64,000 nt of DNA from Streptomyces sp. S3(2020) (GTDB taxonomy: Bacteria; Actinomycetota; Actinomycetes; Streptomycetales; Streptomycetaceae), in assembly GCF_013044505.1 (NCBI RefSeq), contig NZ_JABERD010000023.1, forward strand, positions 1 to 64,000, given 5' to 3'. Of this stretch, positions 51,522-59,304 are shown in pieces. Position 1 is the first letter of the stretch. Each line of letters opens with the position of its first letter. The position numbers and the translations under genes were made by a program. Under the pieces are notes generated by a model. It saw nothing but the letters and a program-made list of their open reading frames with translations, had not been told where the DNA came from and did no database searches.

Positions 51522-53246
51522 TCATGCCTGAGAGGTGGCGCGCAGTGTGAGAGTCAGTGTCTGCGGACCGTGCCCGCCGAGGTAGACGCGGTTCCCGGTC
51601 GTCGCGTCGGTGCCGCCGACCACGGTGTGGTCCTGCCCGGGGTCGTAGCGCAGTACGTCGATCCGGTCCGGTCCCGCGAGGGGTTCGCCCGTCTCGACGG
51701 CGGCCTCGACCCGGATCTCGTCGTCACCCACGCGGTAGGTCATCGGCTCGGTCGTCAGGCACCAGCGTCCGTCGCCGAGCGGTATCGCGCCCTGCGGCTC
51801 GCCGCCCGGCCGGAAGGTGAGTTCGAGGGACCAGGGCACCGATGGTCCGCTGATGTCGATCCGCAGGTCGGCCCCGTCGTCCCGCAGGTCCACCTCGACG
51901 CGGGTCGTGTGGGAGACCTCGTCCCGAGGCCGGTCCGGGAAGGCCATCGAGGCCGAGAAGCGTCCGTCGTCCACCAGCCGGTAGACGCCGTCGTCCCGCC
52001 TCTCGTTCTTCGCGAGCGGCTGGTAGTAGGCGGCCGTGAGGGCCTGGGTGAGCCGGTACCGGTTGTCGGCGAGCTGCCGCATGTCGGCGGCACGGAACGG
52101 GCCCAGGTCGAAGAACCCGCGCGAGAGGCGGACCGCGTCGAGGACGGCGTCGCCTGCGAACAGGCGCAGGAAGGTGGGGTTGCAGGCGAGGCCCGAGCGG
52201 ATGCGCCGGTGCTCGGGCACGTCGGAGCCGCCGTACACCACGGTGTGCGCGGTGGCCGAGGCGTGTCGGGCGAGGCGTGCGGTGGTGAGGTACCGGTCGC
52301 GCGGGAGCGTCTCCGTCACCGGGGCCGGCAGGGTGCGGCACAGGTCGGGGGTGAGGAGGGTCTGGGCGAGCAGGTCGGAGTCGTCGATGCCGTCGGCGGC
52401 CGCCAGCAGCGCCGCGCGGGCGAAGTCGCCCCGGCCGGTGCGGATCGCGAGCAGCCGGTAGTGCGGCAGGTAGGGCGCCAGCGGGAACGGGTGCTTCTGG
52501 TCCTGGCGGCGCGAGTGGAGGGTCTCCACCGTGCCGTCCGGCCTGATGAGGTCCAGGGTGGTGGCGAGGTTGCGTTCGACGGCGTCCTGAAGGTCGGCGC
52601 GGCCGAGCACATCCGCCAGCAGGAGCAGCGACGGGTTCGTCACGTGGGAAGCGTAGACGGCGCTACGTTCCGAGTAGAGGCCCTCCGCGTCGATGTCGAC
52701 GCCCTCGGCGAGCCACTCCTCGACGCGGTCGAGCAGCCGGCCGTCGGGGAAGGACCGGTGCAGCCGGGCCAGCGCCGCGCTCAGTTCCCAGCGGTGGTTG
52801 GGGGTGTGCACCCCGCCGGTGAGGAGACTTTCGGTGGCGGCGCCGGCGATCTCGGCGAGCGCGTCCGTGACGTCGCGCAGTCCCGGACCCGCGCCCGCGG
52901 CGAGGACGTGGGCGTCGCACACGTCGTTGACGGTGAAGGCGGAGTCCGGCGGTGACTGCACGTTGTCGCCGCCCGCGAAGAGGCCGGTGGCGGTCTGCAC
53001 GGCCCGCAGGGCACGGAGGTGGGTCTTCGCCGCGGCGACGGCCCAGCCGCTGCCGTGCAGTACCGAGTCCGGGGAACGGTACGCCGCGATCAGGGTCTTC
53101 ACGCGGCGGGCCAGGACGCGGTGGGTCACGCCGACGGGTTCCACGTCCGGGCCGTCCGCCAGCGGGCAGGCCGCCAGCGGGGCGGCCTGCCGGTCGGCCG
53201 CGCGGGCCACCGCGCGGCCGAACTCGTGGTCGAGCGGGACGGGCAA
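51522..53246 (-). CDS. putative toroid-type polysaccharide-degrading enzyme (first copy)
   Basis: A 574-residue protein without signal peptide. The helical N-terminal half has conserved-looking motifs LTGGVHTPNHRWELSAALAR and VDIDAEGLYSERSAVYASHV, with His, Asn, Tyr and Arg candidates for catalysis. The C-terminal third is a beta-sandwich-like region (RVEVDLRDDGADLRIDISGP). The layout suggests a polysaccharide lyase or unusual glycosidase. TTG 53246 has AAGGA 9 bases upstream and starts 2 bases after the permease stop. It shares general layout and a YSE[R/Q] motif with the next gene. Confidence 0.65.
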   Translation of the reverse strand: MPVPLDHEFGRAVARAADRQAAPLAACPLADGPDVEPVGVTHRVLARRVKTLIAAYRSPDSVLHGSGWAVAAAKTHLRALRAVQTATGLFAGGDNVQSPPDSAFTVNDVCDAHVLAAGAGPGLRDVTDALAEIAGAATESLLTGGVHTPNHRWELSAALARLHRSFPDGRLLDRVEEWLAEGVDIDAEGLYSERSAVYASHVTNPSLLLLADVLGRADLQDAVERNLATTLDLIRPDGTVETLHSRRQDQKHPFPLAPYLPHYRLLAIRTGRGDFARAALLAAADGIDDSDLLAQTLLTPDLCRTLPAPVTETLPRDRYLTTARLARHASATAHTVVYGGSDVPEHRRIRSGLACNPTFLRLFAGDAVLDAVRLSRGFFDLGPFRAADMRQLADNRYRLTQALTAAYYQPLAKNERRDDGVYRLVDDGRFSASMAFPDRPRDEVSHTTRVEVDLRDDGADLRIDISGPSVPWSLELTFRPGGEPQGAIPLGDGRWCLTTEPMTYRVGDDEIRVEAAVETGEPLAGPDRIDVLRYDPGQDHTVVGGTDATTGNRVYLGGHGPQTLTLTLRATSQA

Positions 53247-53248
53247 GG

Positions 53249-54151
53249 TCAGTCCTTCAGGCCGGCGTTGATGTCGGCGTTCATGACGTACTTCTGGAAC
53301 ACCAGGAAGACGACGATCAGCGGGATCATGGAGATGACCGAACCGCCCAGCAGCACCGACCAGTTGATGTTCTGCGCACCGACGAGGCTCTGGATGCCGA
53401 TCTGCACGGTGAACTTGTCGGGGTCGTTCAGCATCAGCAGCGGCCAGATGTAGTCGTTCCACCGCCACTGGAACGACAGGATGGCGAGCGTCAGCGCGAT
53501 GGGCCGGGAGAGCGGCACCATGATCCTCAGGAAGATCGACAGCTCCTTCGCGCCGTCGATACGGGCGGCCTCGATGAGCTCGTCGGGGACCGTCAGGAAG
53601 AACTGGCGGAACATGAAGCACCCGGTCGCGGTGAGCAGGGCCGGGAGGATGATGCCGGAGAGCGAGTTGTAGAAGCCGAGGTCGCGGACGACCAGGAACA
53701 GCGGGGCGAGCATGACCTCGGCCGGCAGCATCGTGGTGGCCAGGATGCAGAGGAAGAAGGCCTTGAGCCATCTGTTGTCGTACTTGGCCAGCGCGTACCC
53801 GGTGCAGCAGCTGACTCCCACCGTGAGGATCGTCGCGATCACGCACACGAGGGTCGTGTTGATGAAGTACCCGGCGAAGTTGGCGCTCGCCCACGCTTCC
53901 TTGTAACCCGACACGGTGGGGTTGTCCGGGAACACCGTCAGCGGCAGGGAGAACAGGTCTCCCGCCGGCTTGAAGGAGCTGAGGACGAACCACGCCACCG
54001 GAATCCCGTAGAGGCCCGCCATGAACCACAGCAGAGTCGTCGGGGCGATCGCGCGCCGAAGCCCGCCGGTCGCCGAGCCACGGCGCCTCTTCTTGGAGAC
54101 GGCCCGTGCGGAGTCGGCATCGACCTTCTGCGGCATGTCTGTGGTTGTCAT
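53249..54151 (-). CDS. carbohydrate ABC transporter permease (MalG type)
   Basis: A 300-residue inner-membrane permease with six helices, the first at about 33-55 (LLWFMAGLYGIPVAWFVLSS). The ABC-ATPase contact loop is ELIEAARIDGAKELSIFLRI, the EAA motif of sugar permeases. It overlaps the other permease by 4 bases and is followed by the two enzyme genes in the same operon. No ATPase is encoded; a shared MsiK-type ATPase elsewhere probably serves the importer. Confidence 0.92.
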   Translation of the reverse strand: MTTTDMPQKVDADSARAVSKKRRRGSATGGLRRAIAPTTLLWFMAGLYGIPVAWFVLSSFKPAGDLFSLPLTVFPDNPTVSGYKEAWASANFAGYFINTTLVCVIATILTVGVSCCTGYALAKYDNRWLKAFFLCILATTMLPAEVMLAPLFLVVRDLGFYNSLSGIILPALLTATGCFMFRQFFLTVPDELIEAARIDGAKELSIFLRIMVPLSRPIALTLAILSFQWRWNDYIWPLLMLNDPDKFTVQIGIQSLVGAQNINWSVLLGGSVISMIPLIVVFLVFQKYVMNADINAGLKD

Positions 54152-55059
54152 CGGTTCTCCACCCGCCGGTTGACCATCATCTGGATGGCCGCGACGCCCA
54201 TCAGGATGAGCATGAGCACGAACGACGCGGCGCTCGCGTAGCCGATCTGGCCGGACTTGAAGCCGGTCTGGTAGATGTACTGGACCAGCAGGTTGTTCGA
54301 CGTTCCGGGTCCGCCGTTGTTGAGGGAGGCGAACACCGCGTATTCCTTCATCGCGTGGATCGTGTTGAGCAGGATGACGATGAAGGAGGTGGGCGCGATG
54401 CTCGGCAGGGTGATGCTGAAGAACTGGCGCCACGGACCGGCGCCGTCGAGCGCCGCAGCCTCGTAGTACGACGTCGGTACGTTCTTGATCGCCGCGATGA
54501 ACAGCAGCATCGAGAAGCCCGTCCAGGCCCAGGCCGCCGCCACCACGACCACGATCAGCGACAGGTCCGCGTTCGACTGCCAGGGAACGGCGCTTCCGCC
54601 GACCTTCTCGATGAGGTAGTTGACCAGTCCGAAGTTCTCACCGAACAGCCAGCGCCACAGGACACCCACGATGATGGGCGACAGCAGCCACGGGATGAAG
54701 AAGAAGACGCGGGCGACCGACGCGCCCTTGGCGTGCTTGCTCACCAGCAGGTTGGCGATGAGCAGCGAGAGCACGAAGTTCAGGGGAACGAAGAGCACGG
54801 TGTACAGCAGCGTGCGGATCAGCGCGTCGTAGAACGTGGAGTCCCCGGCCAGGTTCTGGTAGTTGTCCAGTCCGATGAACTGGAACGCCCCCACGCCGGT
54901 GTAGTTCGTGAAGGAGTAGACCAGCCCGATCACCGCCGGCCAGACGAAGAACAGCGCGAACAGCACGACATTGGCCGCGATGAGGACGAGCGGCGCGACG
55001 GTGTACTTGCTGCGGCTCCTGGGCGGGCTCACGGACACGTCCGAGGCGCGTTTTGTCAT
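54148..55059 (-). CDS. carbohydrate ABC transporter permease (MalF type)
   Basis: A 303-residue permease with six helices, the first at about 20-45 (APLVLIAANVVLFALFFVWP). The EAA loop is SYYEAAALDGAGPWRQFFSI. It pairs with the next permease, overlapping by 4 bases. It is separated from the upstream binding-protein gene by 120 bases containing a very stable hairpin, which may lower permease expression relative to the binding protein. Confidence 0.92.
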   Translation of the reverse strand: MTKRASDVSVSPPRSRSKYTVAPLVLIAANVVLFALFFVWPAVIGLVYSFTNYTGVGAFQFIGLDNYQNLAGDSTFYDALIRTLLYTVLFVPLNFVLSLLIANLLVSKHAKGASVARVFFFIPWLLSPIIVGVLWRWLFGENFGLVNYLIEKVGGSAVPWQSNADLSLIVVVVAAAWAWTGFSMLLFIAAIKNVPTSYYEAAALDGAGPWRQFFSITLPSIAPTSFIVILLNTIHAMKEYAVFASLNNGGPGTSNNLLVQYIYQTGFKSGQIGYASAASFVLMLILMGVAAIQMMVNRRVENR

Positions 55060-55128
55060 CTTCCTGACTCCGTGCTGGTGGATGGGATTGCGGTGGGCTC
55101 ACGCCATGAGCCCGGCATCACATGGGGC

Positions 55129-55173
55129 GCCGGCGGCCGGGGGGCGGCGTGTCGCCGCCGCCCGGCCGCCGGC
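55129..55173 (-). terminator. very stable intra-operon hairpin after the binding-protein gene
   Basis: Twenty-one-base arms (55129-55149 and 55153-55173), with a single mismatch, flank a 3-base loop TGT. The first arm begins GCCGGCGGCCGG and the second ends CCGGCCGCCGGC. It lies between the binding-protein and permease genes, where such hairpins commonly stabilise the upstream mRNA or attenuate downstream transcription. Confidence 0.75.
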
Positions 55174-55179
55174 CCACGA

Positions 55180-56499
55180 TCAGCCGCCGACCTGCTGGTT
55201 GTAGCCGGCCACGATGTTCTCCAGGGCCTTGTCGGCCGACTGCTCACCGTTGATCGCCTTGCCGATCTCGGCCTTGGTCGGGTCGTCGGCGAGGCTCTTG
55301 CCCTTCAGCACCCAGTTCGTCTGGGCCTTGTTGAAGTAGCCGGAGATGGGGTCGTAGAGCGGGATCGACTCGTTGTAGAGCTTGAACGCCGCCTGCGCCG
55401 CCTCGGACTTGAAGGGGTACGTCGGGTTCAGACCGGTCTCGACGGGCAGGAAGCCGGACGCCTCGCACAGCGCCTGGTAGTGGGCCGGCTCGTACAGCCA
55501 GGACAGGAACTTCTTCGCGGCGGCGGCCGCGTCGGCGTTGTTGTTGAAGCCCACCGTCATGCCGCCGCTGTTGACGTCACTGGCCTGGACCGGCTGGGCG
55601 GGGGTCGGGACGCTCGCCCACTCGAACTTCGTGATGCTGTCCGCGAAGGAGGCGACCTGCCACACGCCGGACCAGTAGGCGACGACGTCACCGCTCTGGA
55701 ACATGGCCGACGGGTCGGCGCCGCTGGTCCACACCGACTTCGGCATGACCTTGTCGTCGTTCCATCCGACGAAGGTGTTCACGGCCTTCTTGGTCGCCTC
55801 GTCCACCGAGAACTTGCCGAAGTCGTCGGCGTGGACGTACTGCCCGCCCTTCTCGTACACCATGGCGCGGAGTCTGGAGGGCGACTGGTCGAAGGTCAGG
55901 GAGTACTTGGCGTCGGTCTTCTCCCGGACCTTGTTCGCCGCCTTGATGAACTCGTCCCACGTCCAGGTCTTGTCGGGCGAGGTCGGGTACTCGACGCCGG
56001 CCTTCTCGAAGAGCGACTTGTTGACGAACATGCCGGACGCGGTGACGTCCGAGGGGATGGACAGCACCTTCCCGGACGAGTCCTTGGCGACGAAGTTGGC
56101 GTTGATCTTGTTCGTCTTGTTGTTGGCGATCTCGCTGAGGTCGATCAGCTTGTTCGACCAGATCGGGTCCAGCGCCGGCACGGCCGCCACGTCGGGCAGC
56201 GAGTTCGCCTGCGCGGAGTTGCGCAGCTTCGTCGTGTAGCCGTCGTAGGGGATGTTGACGAGCTTGACCTTGACGCCGGTTTCCTTCTCGTACGCCGCCA
56301 CCGACTTCTTCCAGCCCGCGTCCTGCCCCGGAACCGTGGAGATCCAGAACGTCAGCGACTTGGACGTACCGCCCGAGTCGGAGCCCCCGCCACAGGCGGT
56401 GAGCAGCAGGGCGCCTGCCGACGCCGCGGCAGCGAGGGGAACCATGCGGCGCATGCCGCGGCCGAGTCGGCTGGAGCGCCGCACACCTACATTGGTCAT
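55180..56499 (-). CDS. carbohydrate ABC transporter substrate-binding lipoprotein
   Basis: A 439-residue family 1 extracellular solute-binding protein. The lipoprotein signal ends in the lipobox LTAC at about residue 35, followed by GGGSDSGG. Binding-domain segments include FWISTVPGQDAGWKKSVAAY, YPTSPDKTWTWDEFIKAANK and VVAYWSGVWQVASFADSITK, aromatic-rich as usual for oligosaccharide binders. ATG 56499 has AAGGGAT upstream. It is the first gene of the operon with two permeases and two putative polysaccharide enzymes. Confidence 0.92.
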   Translation of the reverse strand: MTNVGVRRSSRLGRGMRRMVPLAAAASAGALLLTACGGGSDSGGTSKSLTFWISTVPGQDAGWKKSVAAYEKETGVKVKLVNIPYDGYTTKLRNSAQANSLPDVAAVPALDPIWSNKLIDLSEIANNKTNKINANFVAKDSSGKVLSIPSDVTASGMFVNKSLFEKAGVEYPTSPDKTWTWDEFIKAANKVREKTDAKYSLTFDQSPSRLRAMVYEKGGQYVHADDFGKFSVDEATKKAVNTFVGWNDDKVMPKSVWTSGADPSAMFQSGDVVAYWSGVWQVASFADSITKFEWASVPTPAQPVQASDVNSGGMTVGFNNNADAAAAAKKFLSWLYEPAHYQALCEASGFLPVETGLNPTYPFKSEAAQAAFKLYNESIPLYDPISGYFNKAQTNWVLKGKSLADDPTKAEIGKAINGEQSADKALENIVAGYNQQVGG

Positions 56500-56735
56500 C
56501 TTCGATCCCTTTTTTCGTCGCAGGGGACGGAGCACGGCGCCGATCAAGGCGGCACGGGTGCATCTTGCAGGAGAAGTCGCTCTCCGGGGGCGCGGCCTCG
56601 CCCGGCCGCGTCATCCTGACGGGCGAGGATCCCCGGCCTGTGGCCGTCACCGCACGGGCACGCCCTCGTGCGATTGCCGTACCTCTGAGTACGGGCGGGA
56701 AGCTCGCTCCAAGCCGGCGTCCCGGCCGACTTAGA

Positions 56736-56752
56736 AAGCGCTTGTCCGGACA
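56736..56752. promoter_or_regulatory. adjacent palindromes upstream of the sugar ABC operon
   Basis: AAGCGCTT (56736-56743) and TGTCCGGACA (56743-56752) are perfect palindromes that share one base. They lie about 240 bases upstream of the binding-protein start, close to the 3' end of the ROK gene. The first resembles the centre of LacI-family operators. No LacI gene is present in the window. Function is inferred from symmetry only. Confidence 0.35.
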
Positions 56753-56775
56753 TTGGCAGACCGAGCCGGAAACCG

Positions 56776-57918
56776 TCAATCCTTGGCCCGCGCCACATCG
56801 GTCACGGTTTGGACTCCCCGGGCGACGGCGAGCCGGGAAGCGCCCACGACGGTGCCGAGATCACCCACCGTGCTGCTCACCACCTCGGTGGGCCAGCTCA
56901 GCCGTGCCATCTCGGCCCGCACCCCCGCCAGGAGCTGGGGATCGGCGCCGGTGCTGCCGCCCAGCACGATCAGTCCGGGGTCCAGCACGGCGGTCACCGC
57001 GGCGGCCAGGCGGCCGATGTCGGCGGCGTGGCGGTCCACGACCGTACGGGCCGTCGCACGGCCCTCCCGGGCGAGGGCGAAGAGCTCGTCGGGGGTGCGC
57101 GGGCAGGGCCCGTCGGTTTCCGGCCAGGCCTCGGCGGCCCGGCGCACCAGCGAGCGGGCGCCGATGTACTCCTCCAGGGCCTCCTGGCGGGGCTCCACGG
57201 CTTCGTCCCAGGGGTAGGGCAGCCGGGCGAGCTCACCGGCCGCCCCGTTGGCCCCGCGCAGCACATGGCCGCCCACGACGATGCCGAGACCGATACCGAC
57301 GCCGATCCGCAGATAGCCGAAGGAGGCACGGCCGCGGGCGGCGCCCTCGTGCAGCTCGGCCAGCGCGGCACAGTTGACGTTGTTCTCGAGATGGACCGGG
57401 ACGCCCTTGGGCAGGGCGACGGCCATGGCGTCGAAGACGGGGCCGGCCTTGGCGGTGGCGGGGCGGGCTGCGGCGCCGTCCTGCTCGGCGGTGACGTCAC
57501 CGACGGCGACGACGATGGAGCGCAGCGGAGCGCCGTCGGGAAGCGCGAAGACGGCCTCGCGCACCACGTCGGCGGCCTCGTCCCGGGAGCCGGTGGCCTG
57601 GGCGAGCAGGGTGCCGTCCAGGGCGCAGCCGCGCACCCGGGTGAGGGCGGGGCCGAGGTCGACGGCGAGTACCGCGCCGGCGGCCGGTCCGAGGCCGTAT
57701 ACGGCGGCGGAGCGCCCGGTGGCGCCGGAGGCGGTGCCGGAGTGGGCGGCGAGGCGGGCGCTCTCGAGTTCCGCGACGGCGGAGGACACCGTCGGCTTCG
57801 ACAGGCCCGCCAGGCTCGCGAGCTGCGGGCGAGTAGCCGTGCCGGCCTGTGCCAGCACGGCGAACACAGCGCTGGCGCTCTCGGTCAGACGGAGGGCTTC
57901 CGCCACGTCGTGTTCCAC
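56776..57918 (-). CDS. ROK-family transcriptional repressor
   Basis: A 380-residue regulator. An N-terminal helix-turn-helix (about 10-60; LAQAGTATRPQLASLAGLSK, PTVSSAVAEL) precedes a ROK sugar-binding domain: AVLAVDLGPALTRVRGCALD, VHLENNVNCAALAELHEG, FGYLRIGVGIGLGIVVGGHV and DPGLIVLGGSTGADPQLLAG. The zinc-site cysteines usual in ROK proteins are not evident. GTG 57918 has GGGAG upstream. It is divergent from the sugar kinase and transcribed toward the ABC operon. It probably represses the kinase, and perhaps the transporter, through the palindrome at 58063-58086. Confidence 0.9.
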   Translation of the reverse strand: MEHDVAEALRLTESASAVFAVLAQAGTATRPQLASLAGLSKPTVSSAVAELESARLAAHSGTASGATGRSAAVYGLGPAAGAVLAVDLGPALTRVRGCALDGTLLAQATGSRDEAADVVREAVFALPDGAPLRSIVVAVGDVTAEQDGAAARPATAKAGPVFDAMAVALPKGVPVHLENNVNCAALAELHEGAARGRASFGYLRIGVGIGLGIVVGGHVLRGANGAAGELARLPYPWDEAVEPRQEALEEYIGARSLVRRAAEAWPETDGPCPRTPDELFALAREGRATARTVVDRHAADIGRLAAAVTAVLDPGLIVLGGSTGADPQLLAGVRAEMARLSWPTEVVSSTVGDLGTVVGASRLAVARGVQTVTDVARAKD

Positions 57919-58227
57919 AGTTCTCCCGCGGAGGTCGAGCGCCGTACCCCGGGTCGAAGCGTCTTCACGGGGTGCGGCGATGGGATGCCATGACGTCACG
58001 CGTTCCCGCCCCGCAGCGGCCCTGCGGTGGTCGAGTGCGCGATTTCTCTTGACGCACTGTACTTCGTTAGTTAACTTCCTAACGAACGTCACGGTACTCG
58101 CCTGCCGTGGTCCGTCCAGAGGCCCGTCCCGGGGCTTCCCTAGTTCATCAACGTGCTTCAACTGCCCTTCCTCCGGCACGGTTTCGCCCGCCGTCGCATG
58201 CTTCAGCGCAACGACGAAAGAGGATCC
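57919..58227. other. divergent control region of the ROK and kinase genes
   Basis: About 310 bases with no gene. It holds the kinase promoter and a strong inverted repeat (separate entry). A frame starting at 58153 is an in-frame extension of the kinase without a good ribosome-binding site. The remainder shows no further repeats. Confidence 0.6.
58049..58086 (+). promoter_or_regulatory. kinase promoter overlapped by a ROK-type operator
   Basis: TTGACG (58049-58054) and TAACTT (58072-58077) are 17 bases apart, a good housekeeping promoter reading toward the kinase. The inverted repeat TTCGTTAG-8 bases-CTAACGAA (58063-58086) covers the -10 region. The 8-base arms are perfect. A protein bound here would block the promoter; the divergent ROK repressor is the obvious candidate. 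Confidence 0.7.
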
Positions 58228-59136
58228 GTGCAGGACGCCATACCTTCTGGCCCTCTCGTGGTCGGTATCGACGTGGGCGGCACCAAGACTCATCTGCGCG
58301 CCTTCGCGGGTGACACCCCGGTCGCCGATCACGTCCGTTCCAGCAGCGGCTGGCGGCCGCACGACCCCGTGACCGCCGCCGGCTGGCTGGCCGCGCTGGC
58401 CGCCGACGCCCTTCCGGCGGGCGCCCGCCCGTCCGCTCTGGCGGTCGGCGGACATGCCTGCGAGACCCCTCGCCAGTGCGCCCAGATCCGTACCGCCCTG
58501 CAACTCCACTTCGACGCGCCCGCGCTGGTCGTGGGCGACGCCGAACTCCTCGTGCCCGCGGCGGGCCTGGACAAGGGGGTCGGTCTGGTGGCCGGCACCG
58601 GTTCGGTCGCGGTGGGCCGCTTCCCCGACGGACGCCCGGCTCAGGTCGGCGGCTGGGGCGCGGTCCTCGGAGACGAGGGCGGCGCCGCCGGTCTCGTCCG
58701 CGAGGCCGCACGCGCCGTATGGGCGGCCCATGACCGCGGGGAGGAGCCCGACGCGCTCGCGCATGGTCTCGTCGCCTCCTTCGGGGTCGCCGAAGTCCCC
58801 GCGATCGGGGCGGCGATGGAAGCCGCCGAGGACATCTCCGCCGAGTGGGGCCGGCACGCACCGGCGGTGTTCGCCGCCGCCGAGGCGGGCTCACCGCTGG
58901 CCCTCGCGGTCATCGAGGAGGGCGGCCGGTCGCTGGCCTCGCTCGTCGAGCGGCTCGCCGCACGCGGGGTCCCGGTGGACGACGTGGTGGTCGCGGGCAG
59001 TACCGTTCTCGCCCAGCCCGTCCTCTACGACGCCTTCACCTCCGCCCTCTCGGACACGGTGCCCACAGCCAGGCCACAGCCACTGCGGGTGCCGCCGGTC
59101 CAGGGGGCGGTGGCGCTGGCGCGTTCACTTCTGTGA
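58228..59136 (+). CDS. BadF/BadG/BcrA/BcrD-type (N-acetylglucosamine kinase-like) sugar kinase
   Basis: A 302-residue ASKHA-fold kinase related to N-acetylglucosamine kinase. Phosphate-1 loop VVGIDVGGTKTHLRAFAGD, the acidic/phosphate-2 region VGLVAGTGSVAVGRFPDGRP followed by GGWGAVLGDEGGAAGLVREA, and the adenosine motif VVVAGSTVLAQPVLYDAF are present. GTG 58228 has AAAGAGG upstream. It probably phosphorylates an amino sugar released from the oligosaccharide imported by the neighbouring ABC system (inference). It is divergent from the ROK repressor. Confidence 0.87.
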   Translation: MQDAIPSGPLVVGIDVGGTKTHLRAFAGDTPVADHVRSSSGWRPHDPVTAAGWLAALAADALPAGARPSALAVGGHACETPRQCAQIRTALQLHFDAPALVVGDAELLVPAAGLDKGVGLVAGTGSVAVGRFPDGRPAQVGGWGAVLGDEGGAAGLVREAARAVWAAHDRGEEPDALAHGLVASFGVAEVPAIGAAMEAAEDISAEWGRHAPAVFAAAEAGSPLALAVIEEGGRSLASLVERLAARGVPVDDVVVAGSTVLAQPVLYDAFTSALSDTVPTARPQPLRVPPVQGAVALARSLL

Positions 59137-59304
59137 CACCCGCCGGACGCCGGGCCCGCCCCCGTCCGACACAACTCGCCCGTAGATCTTCGCTCGTAAG
59201 CCTCATGGGGCACATCGCGGATCGCTCCATCCCCCGCGCCCCACGGGCTGTCATCGCACGACTTCCCCGGCCGCACGGCCGAAGAACTCAAGAGAGGCAG
59301 CAGC

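Noticed and set aside
57919..58857. Extension of the ROK repressor frame to 693 residues
   Set aside because: The extra sequence is antisense to the kinase gene and covers the divergent promoter. GTG 57918 gives the normal ROK regulator length and N-terminal helix-turn-helix.
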